From Bacteroidales bacterium UBA6117 (GTDB taxonomy: Bacteria; Bacteroidota; Bacteroidia; Bacteroidales; VadinHA17): DNA of 45,492 nucleotides. The stretch lies in contig DIWB01000001.1 in the NCBI GenBank assembly GCA_002428385.1, forward strand, positions 32,942-78,433. The letters are read 5' to 3'. The position numbers were made by a program, and so were the translations under genes. Shown here piece after piece: positions 1 to 8,782 of the stretch; the first letter of the stretch is position 1, and each line of letters opens with the position of its first letter. The notes beneath the pieces were generated by a model, which saw nothing but the letters and a program-made list of their open reading frames with translations, was not told the origin of the DNA and did not search any database.

Positions 1-85
1 CCACATGTATCAAATACACAAACACTTATTTATATAATTTTCAACCATGTGGGTTCCATCATACCTTTAAATTCAAAATTATATA

Positions 86-1309
86 ATGATGAATATCAGG
101 AATCTTTTGAAAATAGCAATCCGGGCGCTGGTCCGGAACAAGCTCAGGGCAATCCTTACCATGCTTGGGATAATCATAGGAGTGGCATCGGTAATCGCCA
201 TGCTTGCAATCGGCGAAGGTTCCAAAAAGAATATCCAGGATCAGATGTCTTCCATGGGGACCAACCTTATTATGATTATGCCAAACATGCAGATGAGGGG
301 CGGTGTCAGCCTTGGAGCCTCCAGTTCCATGGCACTTAAAATGAGCGATGTGGAAACACTTCGGAATGAGGCAGTGTATCTCTCGGAGGTCTCGCCCCAG
401 GTATCGGCCAGCGGACAGGTGATATACGGTAACCAGAACACACAGACAACGGTACATGGCGTGAGCGGGGAGTACCTCGACATCAGGAAACTGGAAATAG
501 GAAGCGGAAGAATATTTACTTCCAGCGAGGTGAGAGGGATGTCGAAAGTGTGCATTCTGGGTACAACTGTCGTTGAGAACCTGTTTGGCGAGGGCGCCGA
601 TCCGGTCGGAGTTACAATAAGGATAAAAAACCTTCCCTTTGAGGTGATAGGAGTCCTCGAGGACAAGGGAGAAAGCGGAATGGGACAGGACCAGGATGAC
701 CTTATCCTGGCACCCTGGACGACAGTCCAGAGACGGCTTGCGGCTATCGACTATATTAATGGGATATATGCTTCGGCCGTAAGCGAGGAGAAGAGCACCG
801 CGGCAGCGGATGAGGTGACTGAGATACTCAGGAGGACGCACAAGCTGAAAGAATCAGATGAAGATGACTTCAGGATAATGTCACAATCGGAACTTTTGGA
901 GACGGTCTCGTCAATTACCGACATCATGACCTACCTCCTTGGGGCAATAGCAGGGATCTCCCTGCTCGTGGGCGGTATAGGAATAATGAATATTATGTTT
1001 GTCTCGGTCACTGAACGTACCAGGGAAATCGGGCTCAGAATGTCGATAGGGGGAAGGAGCCGCGACATCCTCAGACAGTTCCTTGTGGAATCGATAATAA
1101 TGAGTATATTGGGTGGAGCTCTCGGCGTGGTATTCGGCTATCTTATTGGAACTGTAGCAGGAACACTGATGAACAGTCCGGTTGTAGTTACAACACAATC
1201 GGTAGTGCTTGCATTTGCAGTTTGCTTCGTTATAGGAGTGTTTTTTGGCTGGTATCCTGCACTCAAGGCAGCAAACCTGAATCCCATTGATGCTCTTCGC
1301 TATGAATGA
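86..1309 (+). CDS. MacB-type ABC exporter permease (FtsX family)
   Basis: This is an inner-membrane permease subunit of a MacB/FtsX-type ABC exporter, 407 residues long. One membrane helix near residues 20-45 follows a short basic N-terminus. A periplasmic MacB-PCD domain spans about 50-250, and three more helices lie at about 280-400, where the sequence GIGIMNIMFVSVTERTREIG is typical of the family. The ATPase is not part of this protein, and the partner ATPase and membrane-fusion genes would lie upstream, outside the window. The start could equally be the next ATG at 89. A sensor kinase and LytTR regulator follow at once, suggesting that the exporter and the regulators act together. The transported substrate cannot be told from sequence. 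Confidence 0.9.
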   Translation: MMNIRNLLKIAIRALVRNKLRAILTMLGIIIGVASVIAMLAIGEGSKKNIQDQMSSMGTNLIMIMPNMQMRGGVSLGASSSMALKMSDVETLRNEAVYLSEVSPQVSASGQVIYGNQNTQTTVHGVSGEYLDIRKLEIGSGRIFTSSEVRGMSKVCILGTTVVENLFGEGADPVGVTIRIKNLPFEVIGVLEDKGESGMGQDQDDLILAPWTTVQRRLAAIDYINGIYASAVSEEKSTAAADEVTEILRRTHKLKESDEDDFRIMSQSELLETVSSITDIMTYLLGAIAGISLLVGGIGIMNIMFVSVTERTREIGLRMSIGGRSRDILRQFLVESIIMSILGGALGVVFGYLIGTVAGTLMNSPVVVTTQSVVLAFAVCFVIGVFFGWYPALKAANLNPIDALRYE

Positions 1310-1361
1310 TCAGAAGCGAAATTTTTTTAATTACCTTCGTTTCATCTATAATGGAAAATCA

Positions 1362-2465
1362 ATGAAACTTAACTCCGATAAAGGCAGAATAAATATCATC
1401 CTTCATATACTGGCCTGGATCTTATTTCTCGGATTGCCACTCTATTCCGCAAGGAGAATGCAGATGGGGAATGACTTCCTTGTTATCTATTATACCATAC
1501 TGGCTATCAACGGCCTTATTTTTTATATTAACTATTTGTTCCTTGTACCCAGATACTTCTTTCAGAAGAAAAAATACCGATATTACCTGTCTGCCTTTAT
1601 CCTGATAGTTTTTTTCTACTTTGTTTCTGATATTTCAAGTAATCTTCTGTTCAGAAACTTAGCAGATGAGGTAAAGCCCGGACAGTATGACAGACCTCCT
1701 GCGGGAATGAGAAACCCGGAACCCCCGGTGGGCATAGCGCCGGTCGGCGGAGCGTTCCGCGGATCTCATGTTCTTGGTTATTCTTCAACAGCCATCTTTA
1801 TTGTCTTTTTCTCGCTGGGTCTCAAAGTCCTTGAACGCCAGTCAAAAATTGAAAAGATGCAGGAAGAGATGGAAAAGGAAAAGCTGAATTCAGAACTTGC
1901 ATTCCTGAAAAACCAGATCAGCCCTCATTTTTTCTTCAACACCCTTAATAATATCTATTCGCTTATTGCCATTAATGCTGAGGATTCGCAAAATGCTGTT
2001 CTGAAGTTATCGAAGCTTATGCGGTACCTGCTGTATGAATCGGAGCACGGAGACACAAAGCTGAGCCAGGAAATCGATTTCATGAAAAACTACATCGACC
2101 TGATGAAACTCAGGATGAGCGAAAGGGTTACGCTGAATGTCTTTTTCCCGGAGGAATACGCCGACAGGAACATGCAGCCCCTGCTTTTCATTCCTTTCAT
2201 AGAAAACTCGTTCAAACACGGAATAAGCTACCGCGAACAGTCATTCATAGATATCAACATGACAGCGGAGGCTGATTCGATAACATTCAAATGCTCCAAC
2301 TCCCTTCATACTGGCGGCGATAAAGGGGCAGAAACCAAGGCCGGGGGCATAGGGCTTGAGAATGTCAGGAAAAGACTGAACCTCCTCTTCCCCGGAAGCC
2401 ATGACCTCCGGATCAACAGGTCAGATAACCGCTTTGATGTAGTTCTTGAAATAAAAACAGCCTGA
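1362..2465 (+). CDS. LytS/YehU-type sensor histidine kinase
   Basis: This is a membrane histidine kinase of the His_kinase (PF06580) type. About four N-terminal membrane helices are followed by a short coiled coil rich in Glu and Lys and then the phospho-acceptor box ISPHFFFNTLNNI, with His at about residue 189. The ATP-binding half has an asparagine box (FIENSFKHG) and a glycine box (GGIGLENVRKRL). In-frame ATGs also exist at 1287 and 1302, which would overlap the permease gene. I chose 1362 because it starts directly before the first hydrophobic segment, as is usual for this family. Its TGA stop shares a base with the ATG of the next gene, so the pair is translationally coupled. The signal sensed is unknown. 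Confidence 0.88.
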   Translation: MKLNSDKGRINIILHILAWILFLGLPLYSARRMQMGNDFLVIYYTILAINGLIFYINYLFLVPRYFFQKKKYRYYLSAFILIVFFYFVSDISSNLLFRNLADEVKPGQYDRPPAGMRNPEPPVGIAPVGGAFRGSHVLGYSSTAIFIVFFSLGLKVLERQSKIEKMQEEMEKEKLNSELAFLKNQISPHFFFNTLNNIYSLIAINAEDSQNAVLKLSKLMRYLLYESEHGDTKLSQEIDFMKNYIDLMKLRMSERVTLNVFFPEEYADRNMQPLLFIPFIENSFKHGISYREQSFIDINMTAEADSITFKCSNSLHTGGDKGAETKAGGIGLENVRKRLNLLFPGSHDLRINRSDNRFDVVLEIKTA

Positions 2466-3178
2466 TGATCAGAACAATTGCCGTGGATGATGAGCCTCTG
2501 GCGCTTCAGCTGGTGACCGGGTATATCAAAAAGACTCCGGGACTTGAGCTTGCCGGCAGTTTTGACAACCCCCAGAAAGCGCTGGAGTTCGTGATCAACG
2601 AAAAAGTGGATCTGATCTTTATTGATATCCAGATGCCCGATCTTACAGGAATAGAATTCACAAGGGCGCTTACCGGAGGCCCAAGGGTCGTTTTTACAAC
2701 AGCCTATGAAAAATACGCCCTCGAAGGCTTCAAGCTCGATGTCGTGGATTATCTCCTGAAGCCTTTCAGCTATGAGGAATTCCTGAAGGCTGTCGGCAAG
2801 GCTGCCAGGATTATCCGGATTGAACAGGGCGAACAGGAAAGGGTGGAATCAAACAGCGAGTTCCTGTTTCTGAAATCGGATTACAAAATTCGACGGATCA
2901 ATTTCAACGACATACTCTATATCGAAGGCCTGAAGGATTATGTGAAGGTTTACACGGCAGGCGAATCAAAGCCGGTGCTCTCCCTGGTCACAATGAAACT
3001 CCTCGAGGCCAAGCTTCCGCCGGCAAAGTTCATGAGGGTGCACAGGTCGTTCATCGTAAACCTCGCAAGGATCGAGACCATAGAAAGGAGCAGGATAGTC
3101 TTCGGGAAAACCTACATCCCTGTCAGCGAACAATACAAGGATAAATTCCAGGAATTCGTCGACAGGAATTTTTTGTGA
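2465..3178 (+). CDS. LytTR-family response regulator
   Basis: This is a cytoplasmic transcription regulator of 237 residues and the partner of the preceding kinase. The receiver domain covers residues 1-115, with acidic residues DDE at 8-10, phospho-acceptor Asp54 in FIDIQMPDLTG, a Thr-Ala switch at about 79-80 (FTTAYEKYA) and a Lys-Pro pair (LLKPF) at about 98-99. A LytTR DNA-binding domain covers about 135-237, with the typical FMRVHRSFIVNL stretch. LytTR proteins bind as beta-structured domains, often at direct repeats, and commonly control neighbouring transporter genes. The start shares its A with the kinase stop (TGATG). It probably regulates the exporter at 86-1309; this is inferred from context only. 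Confidence 0.92.
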   Translation: MIRTIAVDDEPLALQLVTGYIKKTPGLELAGSFDNPQKALEFVINEKVDLIFIDIQMPDLTGIEFTRALTGGPRVVFTTAYEKYALEGFKLDVVDYLLKPFSYEEFLKAVGKAARIIRIEQGEQERVESNSEFLFLKSDYKIRRINFNDILYIEGLKDYVKVYTAGESKPVLSLVTMKLLEAKLPPAKFMRVHRSFIVNLARIETIERSRIVFGKTYIPVSEQYKDKFQEFVDRNFL

Positions 3179-3187
3179 CTTGTTTTT

Positions 3188-3282
3188 ACCACGGATTTCA
3201 CGGATAACACGGAAAAGATCACGGATTTTGTTACCTGAGACAATCCGTGTATGGCCCGTGCTCTCCGTGAACTCAGTGGTTA
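3188..3282. repeat. Intergenic CACGGA-type palindromic repeat
   Basis: The gap between the regulator and the GH97 gene holds four CACGGA units (near 3190, 3199, 3208 and 3220) and inverted TCCGTG units near 3244 and 3264. The strongest hairpin pairs CACGGATT at 3220-3227 with AATCCGTG at 3242-3249 around a 14-base loop. The outer ends, ACCAC at 3188 and GTGGTTA at 3276, also face each other as inverted ends. Similar dispersed intergenic elements occur in many Bacteroidetes genomes, as I recall. It may also end transcription from both converging genes. It has no coding capacity of its own. Confidence 0.6.
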
Positions 3283-3287
3283 ATCTC

Positions 3288-5189
3288 TTAGTCTTTATGT
3301 TTAATATGTATTGCGATCCCGTTATCCGGGTTGAGATTCGCCGTATAAATAGTACTCCTGCCGACCCTCATACTGTCAATCCTGACATGAGTCCTGGTTT
3401 CGACTGACGGATCATCGGAATAGATTTTCGCTGAATATACCTTATCCGGATCGAGGAAAGAAAAATTGATATCGAGCTTTACGGCACTGGCTCCGTTTAT
3501 TCCTCCGATAAACCATTCATCACCCTTTTTTCTTGCTATCACCCCATATTCCCCGATTTTTGCATGCAATACCAGGGTTTCATCCCATACAGCAGGCACA
3601 TTGTCGAATAACTCAAGCTCCGGTTCGTTGCCGATGTAGTTGGTGGCTCCCCACTGGCCGTCGTCCTTTTTTAGCGCCGGGGCGGCTTTGTCGTACCAGT
3701 AAAGGAACTGCAGCGGGCTGAAGATGCAAACCGCCTTGGCAAGCTGTGAGGCATGAGATCCCATTTTGTTCTCAACCCTCTCATTGTAATAGCAGATGGT
3801 ATTGTCGCCCTGGCCGGCAAGCATCCTGGTAAACATGGTGATAAGGGTATGACTGTTTGAAGGACTCTCCTCATCGCCGCGTATCCCCTCCATGGTAAGA
3901 AAGTTGGGATAAGTGCGCGAAAAGCCTGTCGGCCTGTATTCGTCATGAACGTCGGCTACAAGCTTGTATTCTGCAGCCTTCATTATCGATTCGTGAAGCC
4001 ATGCGGTGGCATCCTGAGTTCCCACCCTTACAAATCCGAACTTGATCCCGGCGATTCCCCAGTCCCGGTAAAGTGGCAGAAGCTCGTCAATCTGACGTTC
4101 GAGAGCTCTCCGGTTAACATACAGGAGTATTCCGATGTCTTTTGAACGGGCATAGTCCAGAACCTCCTTCATATCGAGCGGACCTTTCGACCTTGCGGGA
4201 TCGAGGTTCACGGCCCTGGCATCCGAACTGTCGTTGTTCTCAGGGCCGTACCATCCTGCATCGAATTCGACATACTGCATGTTGTGTGAGGATGTGAAAT
4301 CGATGGCTGCAATTGCCCCGGCTGTGGTCAGGGTCACTTCACGCAATACCTTGCCCGGTTTGATCCATGAAACATCGGGTATCGCGCAGGGATCGTTCAG
4401 GTTAAGAATGAGATAATTCTTTTCGAGCAGGTCGCCCGCGTTCCTGCCGGTCATCACCACCCTCCAGGGTGTCTGAAACGGAAGCGCCTTGTTTACAGTG
4501 CCTTCAAGTTGTGTTATAACATTGTTATAACGTGTTGTATCGGGCTCAAATTTCATTCTGGCATAGTCAACCAGTTTTGCTTCAGCGAGTGCAATAGTGA
4601 GGGAGGAGTCTATTTCAATCACCAGCGGCCTTTCGCAGCCGTTCTGGATTTTGCTGAGCGGCACCCGTGAGTAAGGGGCCTGGGCCCTGTTTGCAGACCA
4701 GGCAGGGTGGTCGTCGGTGAAGCAGAATGAAATCCGTTCCTCATTTATTTGTATTGAATCGATGCCATCCTGCCGCGGGAATTCAATTGAAAAGGCAACA
4801 CCTTCGTCATAAGCCCTGCAGATCAACGTTACTTCCAGGTCATCATTTTCAAGCCGTATTCTGGCCTGGTTATAGTTGTCGGGAATCTCCTTCCTCTCTC
4901 CAAAATTATTCATCCACTGATCCCTCACCGATTCCTTTTTCACTTCCATGATCCTGAATTTCCCCCAGAAGATACCTTCCGCATTGAGCTTTACCGGTGA
5001 AGGCACAATCACCTGGCGGTTCCCGTTTTCAAGGGCGAAGGCAGGGTACCTGATTCCGTCCTGCTCAAATCCGGCTGTGAAGGTGAGTTTGTTGGAACCA
5101 TCAGGTGAAACCACTGTTATCTTTTTTCCGCTAAGGCAGCCGGGATTAAGAACAACCAGTAGTGCAAGAATTGAGATTTTGAATTTCAT
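3288..5189 (-). CDS. Glycoside hydrolase family 97 enzyme, atypical active site
   Basis: This is a secreted or periplasmic GH97 glycosidase of 633 residues. A signal peptide of about 18-20 residues (hydrophobic core then NPGC, a poor lipobox) leads into the GH97 N-terminal beta-sandwich (about 25-275), a catalytic barrel (about 280-560) and a C-terminal beta domain. Family marks include WIKPGK at 275-280, FDAGWYG at about 309-315 and SRTYPN at about 424-429. Where retaining members have a nucleophilic Asp in KVDFM, this protein has Gly385 (KFGF). The likely acid/base Glu440 is kept, and Asp416-Glu417 follows the barrel histidine. It therefore belongs to another subgroup, possibly inverting or with a different specificity. 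The substrate is probably an alpha-glucoside or alpha-galactoside. Confidence 0.88.
   Translation of the reverse strand: MKFKISILALLVVLNPGCLSGKKITVVSPDGSNKLTFTAGFEQDGIRYPAFALENGNRQVIVPSPVKLNAEGIFWGKFRIMEVKKESVRDQWMNNFGERKEIPDNYNQARIRLENDDLEVTLICRAYDEGVAFSIEFPRQDGIDSIQINEERISFCFTDDHPAWSANRAQAPYSRVPLSKIQNGCERPLVIEIDSSLTIALAEAKLVDYARMKFEPDTTRYNNVITQLEGTVNKALPFQTPWRVVMTGRNAGDLLEKNYLILNLNDPCAIPDVSWIKPGKVLREVTLTTAGAIAAIDFTSSHNMQYVEFDAGWYGPENNDSSDARAVNLDPARSKGPLDMKEVLDYARSKDIGILLYVNRRALERQIDELLPLYRDWGIAGIKFGFVRVGTQDATAWLHESIMKAAEYKLVADVHDEYRPTGFSRTYPNFLTMEGIRGDEESPSNSHTLITMFTRMLAGQGDNTICYYNERVENKMGSHASQLAKAVCIFSPLQFLYWYDKAAPALKKDDGQWGATNYIGNEPELELFDNVPAVWDETLVLHAKIGEYGVIARKKGDEWFIGGINGASAVKLDINFSFLDPDKVYSAKIYSDDPSVETRTHVRIDSMRVGRSTIYTANLNPDNGIAIHIKHKD
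4513..4532. repeat. 20-base repeat, copy 1 (inside GH97)
   Basis: GTTATAAC-ATT-GTTATAAC plus G, two self-complementary octamers 3 bases apart. An identical copy lies at 41753-41772. Here it encodes part of RYNNVIT on the minus strand. Confidence 0.4.
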
Positions 5190-5241
5190 GATCCCTGGAT
5201 ATTAAATGTCACTTATGAAAACACGGTTTCCGGAAGAATAT

Positions 5242-5249
5242 CAAAAGTA
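5242..5249 (-). promoter_or_regulatory. Candidate -7 box for the GH97 gene
   Basis: Read on the minus strand, TACTTTTG matches the Bacteroidetes -7 consensus TAnnTTTG exactly and lies about 53 bases before the GH97 start. A TTTG occurs at 5262-5265 but the spacer is only 12 bases, so no good -33 element is assigned. It sits just after the hcp terminator, which fits independent transcription. Confidence 0.4.
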
Positions 5250-5270
5250 GCTCGTTTTTTCCAAAACAGA

Positions 5271-5294
5271 AAGGGCGTTGCATGCAACGCCCTT
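5271..5294 (-). terminator. Intrinsic terminator of hcp
   Basis: A perfect 24-base palindrome (arms AAGGGCGTTGCA and TGCAACGCCCTT) lies 22 bases after the hcp stop. On the minus strand it is followed directly by a T-rich run, TTCTGTTTTGG. This is a textbook rho-independent terminator and separates hcp from the GH97 gene read in the same direction. Confidence 0.85.
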
Positions 5295-5316
5295 CTAATA
5301 TTTCCATGGATGATAG

Positions 5317-6969
5317 TTAGCTTAAAAACAGCTTGATGTCATCTTCAACAGTACCGATACCGGCAATTCCGAATTTTTCAACGAGCACCTTAGCAACATT
5401 CGGGGAAAGGAATCCGGGAAGCGTCGGGCCGAGGTGGATATTTTTGACACCAAGATAAAGGAGAGCAAGCAGCACTATCACTGCCTTCTGCTCGTACCAG
5501 GCAATATTGAAAGCAATGGGCAGTTCGTTGATGTCTTTCAGATTGAATACCTCTTTCAGTTTCAGGGCTATCACTGCAAGCGAATAGGAATCGTTGCACT
5601 GGCCTGCATCCAGAATTCTGGGTATGCCTCCGATGTCGCCCAGCTGGAGCTTGTTGTAGCGGTACTTCGCACATCCTGCTGTCATGATAACAGTGTCTTT
5701 CGGAAGTGCCTGTGCGAATTCAGTATAGTAGCTGCGATCCTTGAATCTTCCGTCGCATCCTGCCATGACAAAGAATTTTCTGATGGCTCCTGATTTGACT
5801 GCATCAACAACCTTGTCGGCAAGGGCAACAACCTGGTTATGTGCAAAACCACCTATTATCTCGCCTTTTTCGATCTCAACGGGGGGCTTGCAAAGTTTTG
5901 CATGCTCAATTATCGCTGAGAAATCCTTGCGGCCGCCTGCAGGCCTTTCAGCTATATGTTTGAATCCGGTGAATCCGGATGATCCTGTTGTATAGACCTT
6001 GTCGAAGTATGAAGCATCCTTTTTCGGGGGGACTATGCAGTTGGTGGTGAAAAGGATAGGTCCGTTGAAAGTTTCGAATTCCTCTTTCTGCTGCCACCAT
6101 GAGCCGCCATAGTTACCAACGAAATGCTTGTATTTCTTAAATGCCGGATAGTAATTTGCAGGGAGCATCTCGCTGTGGGTGTAAACATCGACTCCGGTGC
6201 CTTCGGTCTGCACCAGAAGATCTTCCATATCCCTGAGGTCGTGTCCGCTGATCAGGATACCCGGGTTGTTCCTGACGCCGATGTTAACCTTTGTGATCTC
6301 AGGATTGCCGTAGGTTGTGGTATTGGCTTTGTCAAGCAGGGCCATGGCCGAGACTCCGAATTTGCCTGTTTCCATAACCAGGGCTACCAGCTGATCGGCA
6401 TTCAGGCTGTCGTTGGTAGTTGCAACAAGCGCTTCCTGGATGAACTTGTGGATGGATTTGTCATCAAAACCAAGGTTATTGGCGTGCTCGGTATAGGCAG
6501 CCATTCCCTTAAGGCCATATATTACCATCTCCCTGAGTGACCTTACGTCCTCATTAAGGGTGGCCAGAACACCGATAGAAACATTTTTGGCCTCGAACTC
6601 TTCCACAGTGTGACCGGTCCAGGTTGCTGATTCATGAACATCTGCAGGAACCTTGCCCCCTGCTTTCAGATATTTCCCCTTCAGCTCATCCCTGAGCTTA
6701 AGGCCTTCCCTGACCTTTGCCACGAACCTTTCGATATCGAAGTTTGCATTGGTGATCGTCATGAACAGACTGTCGACAATGAACTTATCGGCTTCGTCGG
6801 TTTCAACGCCAAGTTTCCTCAGCCCGGTGGTGAAAAATGATATTCCCTTTGTCATGAAAACAAGAAGGTCCTGCATATTGGCAACGTTGTCCTTCTTGCC
6901 GCATACGCCTGCAATTGTACAGCCTGTCCCTTTGGCCGTCTCCTGACATTGAAAGCAAAACATACTCAT
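5317..6969 (-). CDS. hcp: Hybrid cluster protein (hydroxylamine reductase), class I
   Basis: This is Hcp, a cytoplasmic iron-sulfur enzyme that reduces hydroxylamine in vitro and is linked to nitric oxide or nitrosative stress in anaerobes. It is 550 residues long. The N-terminal cluster motif starts at Cys5 and reads C-x2-C-x8-C-x5-C, and the full-length helical N-terminal region marks class I. Later motifs for the hybrid cluster are all present: a TTNCIVPPK segment, a GCAKYRYN segment and the GQCNDSYS segment. The gene stands alone, with its own terminator and a long upstream region containing a palindromic operator candidate at 7081-7096. That fits control by an FNR/CRP-type regulator such as HcpR. 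No Hcr reductase is nearby. Confidence 0.96.
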   Translation of the reverse strand: MSMFCFQCQETAKGTGCTIAGVCGKKDNVANMQDLLVFMTKGISFFTTGLRKLGVETDEADKFIVDSLFMTITNANFDIERFVAKVREGLKLRDELKGKYLKAGGKVPADVHESATWTGHTVEEFEAKNVSIGVLATLNEDVRSLREMVIYGLKGMAAYTEHANNLGFDDKSIHKFIQEALVATTNDSLNADQLVALVMETGKFGVSAMALLDKANTTTYGNPEITKVNIGVRNNPGILISGHDLRDMEDLLVQTEGTGVDVYTHSEMLPANYYPAFKKYKHFVGNYGGSWWQQKEEFETFNGPILFTTNCIVPPKKDASYFDKVYTTGSSGFTGFKHIAERPAGGRKDFSAIIEHAKLCKPPVEIEKGEIIGGFAHNQVVALADKVVDAVKSGAIRKFFVMAGCDGRFKDRSYYTEFAQALPKDTVIMTAGCAKYRYNKLQLGDIGGIPRILDAGQCNDSYSLAVIALKLKEVFNLKDINELPIAFNIAWYEQKAVIVLLALLYLGVKNIHLGPTLPGFLSPNVAKVLVEKFGIAGIGTVEDDIKLFLS

Positions 6970-7080
6970 GATACTACTGTTTTATGTTAATAATTGATGA
7001 ATGACTTTTTAACTTACAATCTTTCTGCATTTTGCAGGTACATAATTTACGCAAAAAAACTGAATCCGGCTCATTAAAAA

Positions 7081-7096
7081 TGTAACATATGTTACA
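7081..7096. promoter_or_regulatory. hcp: 16-base perfect palindrome, candidate FNR/CRP-type operator
   Basis: TGTAACATATGTTACA reads the same on both strands and is flanked by A-rich runs. It lies 112 bases upstream of the hcp start and 144 bases upstream of yifB, between the divergent genes. The symmetrical TGTAAC/GTTACA half-sites, 4 bases apart, look like a CRP/FNR-superfamily operator. The nitrosative-stress regulator HcpR, known to control hcp genes in anaerobes, is the most likely binder. This is an inference from position and symmetry, and no regulator gene is in the window. Confidence 0.55.
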
Positions 7097-7171
7097 AAAA
7101 GTGTCTTTTTCAAAAAAAAAGCCCATTCAGACCGTATTGAGTTAATAATCGTTCAACTTTAGTTGTCCGGC

Positions 7172-7204
7172 TTGTGTCCTTGTTCATTCTTTTTATTATA
7201 TTTG
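7172..7204 (+). promoter_or_regulatory. Bacteroidetes-type promoter of yifB
   Basis: TTG at 7172-7174 and a perfect -7 box TATATTTG at 7197-7204 are separated by 22 bases. Transcription would begin near 7210, giving a leader of about 30 bases before the ATG at 7240. Confidence 0.5.
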
Positions 7205-7239
7205 GTATCGTGTTTCGCTAATCGTGCAAGTATTAAATT

Positions 7240-8778
7240 ATGCTGGTAAGGACATTCGGCAGTGCCGTGGCAGGCATTGATGCGGTCACGGTAACCATTG
7301 AAGTAAATGTATCGAGGGGGATACGGTTTTTCCTTGTAGGCCTGCCCGATGTGGCGGTAAAGGAAAGTCAGCAGCGGATCGAGTCGTCGATTCGCACCCT
7401 GGGGTTCAGGTGGCCGGGTAAGCAGGTGCTCATTAACATGGCGCCGGCCGATATCCGGAAGGAGGGGTCATCGTATGATCTTCCCCTGGCAGTGGGAATA
7501 CTGGCGGCTGATGAGAATATCTCCCCGGGAGGTATCGAATCGTATGTAATGATGGGAGAACTGTCGCTCGACGGAACCCTGCAGCCTGTTAAAGGCGTTC
7601 TTCCGATAGCGCTGAGGGCAAGGGAGGAGGGTTTCAAAGGAGTTATAGTGCCTGTGAAGAATGCCCGGGAGGCAGCAGTCGTCTCCGGACTCGATGTCTA
7701 CGGCATGGAAAAGCTTGGCGACGTGATTGATTTTTACAACGGTTCAAGGCAGTTTGAGCCGGTGAAGGTCGATATAGAGGGGTTGTTCAGGGGAGAAGCC
7801 AACAAATATGATGTCGATTTCTCTGACGTCCGAGGTCAGGAAAACGTTAAAAGAGCCCTCGAAGTGGCAGCCGCAGGGCACCATAATCTATTGATGATAG
7901 GCCCGCCCGGGGCAGGAAAGACCATGCTGGCAAAAAGGCTGCCCACCATAATGCCGCCTCTCACCCTGGAAGAGGCGCTTGAAACCACGAAGATTAATTC
8001 GGTGGCCGGCAAAATCGACGACCACATGGCGCTGATGACCAAACGGCCCTTCAGGAGTCCCCACCATACGATTTCCGATGTCGCTCTTGTCGGAGGCGGG
8101 ACTTTCCCCCAGCCCGGGGAAATTTCCCTTGGACATAACGGGGTGCTGTTTCTCGACGAACTGCCTGAGTTCAAGCGAACCGTACTGGAGGTGATGCGAC
8201 AACCGCTCGAAGACAGAATAATAACCATCTCCAGGGCAAAATCAACCTGCGATTATCCGGCAAGTTTCATGCTGATCGCCTCAATGAATCCCTGTCCCTG
8301 CGGCTACCATAACCACCCTGAGAAAGAATGCATGTGCACCGCGGGGATGAGGCAGAAATACCTGAACCGGATCTCCGGACCTTTGCTCGACAGAATTGAT
8401 ATTCACATAGAAGTTGTTCCGGTGAAATACGACAAGCTTACCGATTCTGTTAAAACGGAGCGATCAGATGTGGTACGGGAGAGAGTCGTTATGGCAAGGG
8501 GGATACAGGCAAGGCGTTTTGCATCCGTGAAGGGGATCTACGCCAACGCCCAGATGACGTCATCGATGCAGCGAAAATACTGTCAGCTTGATGAGGCCGG
8601 CGGAAAACTGCTCCGAACAGCCATGGATATGAGGGGACTCTCTGCCAGGGCCTACGACAGGATTCTGAAGGTGGCAAGGACCATTGCCGATCTCGGGGAA
8701 TCGGAAAACATAAGCGTCGAACATATCTCGGAAGCGATCAATTACAGAAACCTCGACCGCGAAGGATGGGCCGGATGA
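7240..8778 (+). CDS. comM: YifB/ComM family Mg-chelatase-like AAA+ ATPase
   Basis: This is a cytoplasmic AAA+ ATPase of the YifB/ComM family, 512 residues, the normal full length. An N-terminal ChlI/Lon-like domain (about 1-170) contains GLPDVAVKESQQRI. The ATPase core has Walker A GPPGAGKT at 221-228 and a Walker B LFLDELPEF. A cysteine-rich loop (NPCPCGYHNHPEKECMCT) is followed by the C-terminal Mg-chelatase domain. In naturally transformable bacteria ComM is a hexameric helicase that promotes branch migration of incoming DNA; its role in Bacteroidetes is less studied. It has its own promoter and no operon partner, and it converges on the ROK kinase gene with 4 bases between the two. Confidence 0.95.
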   Translation: MLVRTFGSAVAGIDAVTVTIEVNVSRGIRFFLVGLPDVAVKESQQRIESSIRTLGFRWPGKQVLINMAPADIRKEGSSYDLPLAVGILAADENISPGGIESYVMMGELSLDGTLQPVKGVLPIALRAREEGFKGVIVPVKNAREAAVVSGLDVYGMEKLGDVIDFYNGSRQFEPVKVDIEGLFRGEANKYDVDFSDVRGQENVKRALEVAAAGHHNLLMIGPPGAGKTMLAKRLPTIMPPLTLEEALETTKINSVAGKIDDHMALMTKRPFRSPHHTISDVALVGGGTFPQPGEISLGHNGVLFLDELPEFKRTVLEVMRQPLEDRIITISRAKSTCDYPASFMLIASMNPCPCGYHNHPEKECMCTAGMRQKYLNRISGPLLDRIDIHIEVVPVKYDKLTDSVKTERSDVVRERVVMARGIQARRFASVKGIYANAQMTSSMQRKYCQLDEAGGKLLRTAMDMRGLSARAYDRILKVARTIADLGESENISVEHISEAINYRNLDREGWAG

Positions 8779-8782
8779 GTAG

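Noticed and set aside
1..52. Inverted CCACATG/CATGTGG at the left edge as an attachment site or operator
   Set aside because: The arms are only 7 bases with a 38-base loop, the region is cut by the window edge, and no integrase is near.
59..841. A 260-codon minus-strand frame over the MacB-type permease gene
   Set aside because: The plus-strand frame is a clear MacB permease; the antisense product is rich in Cys and His with no family features.
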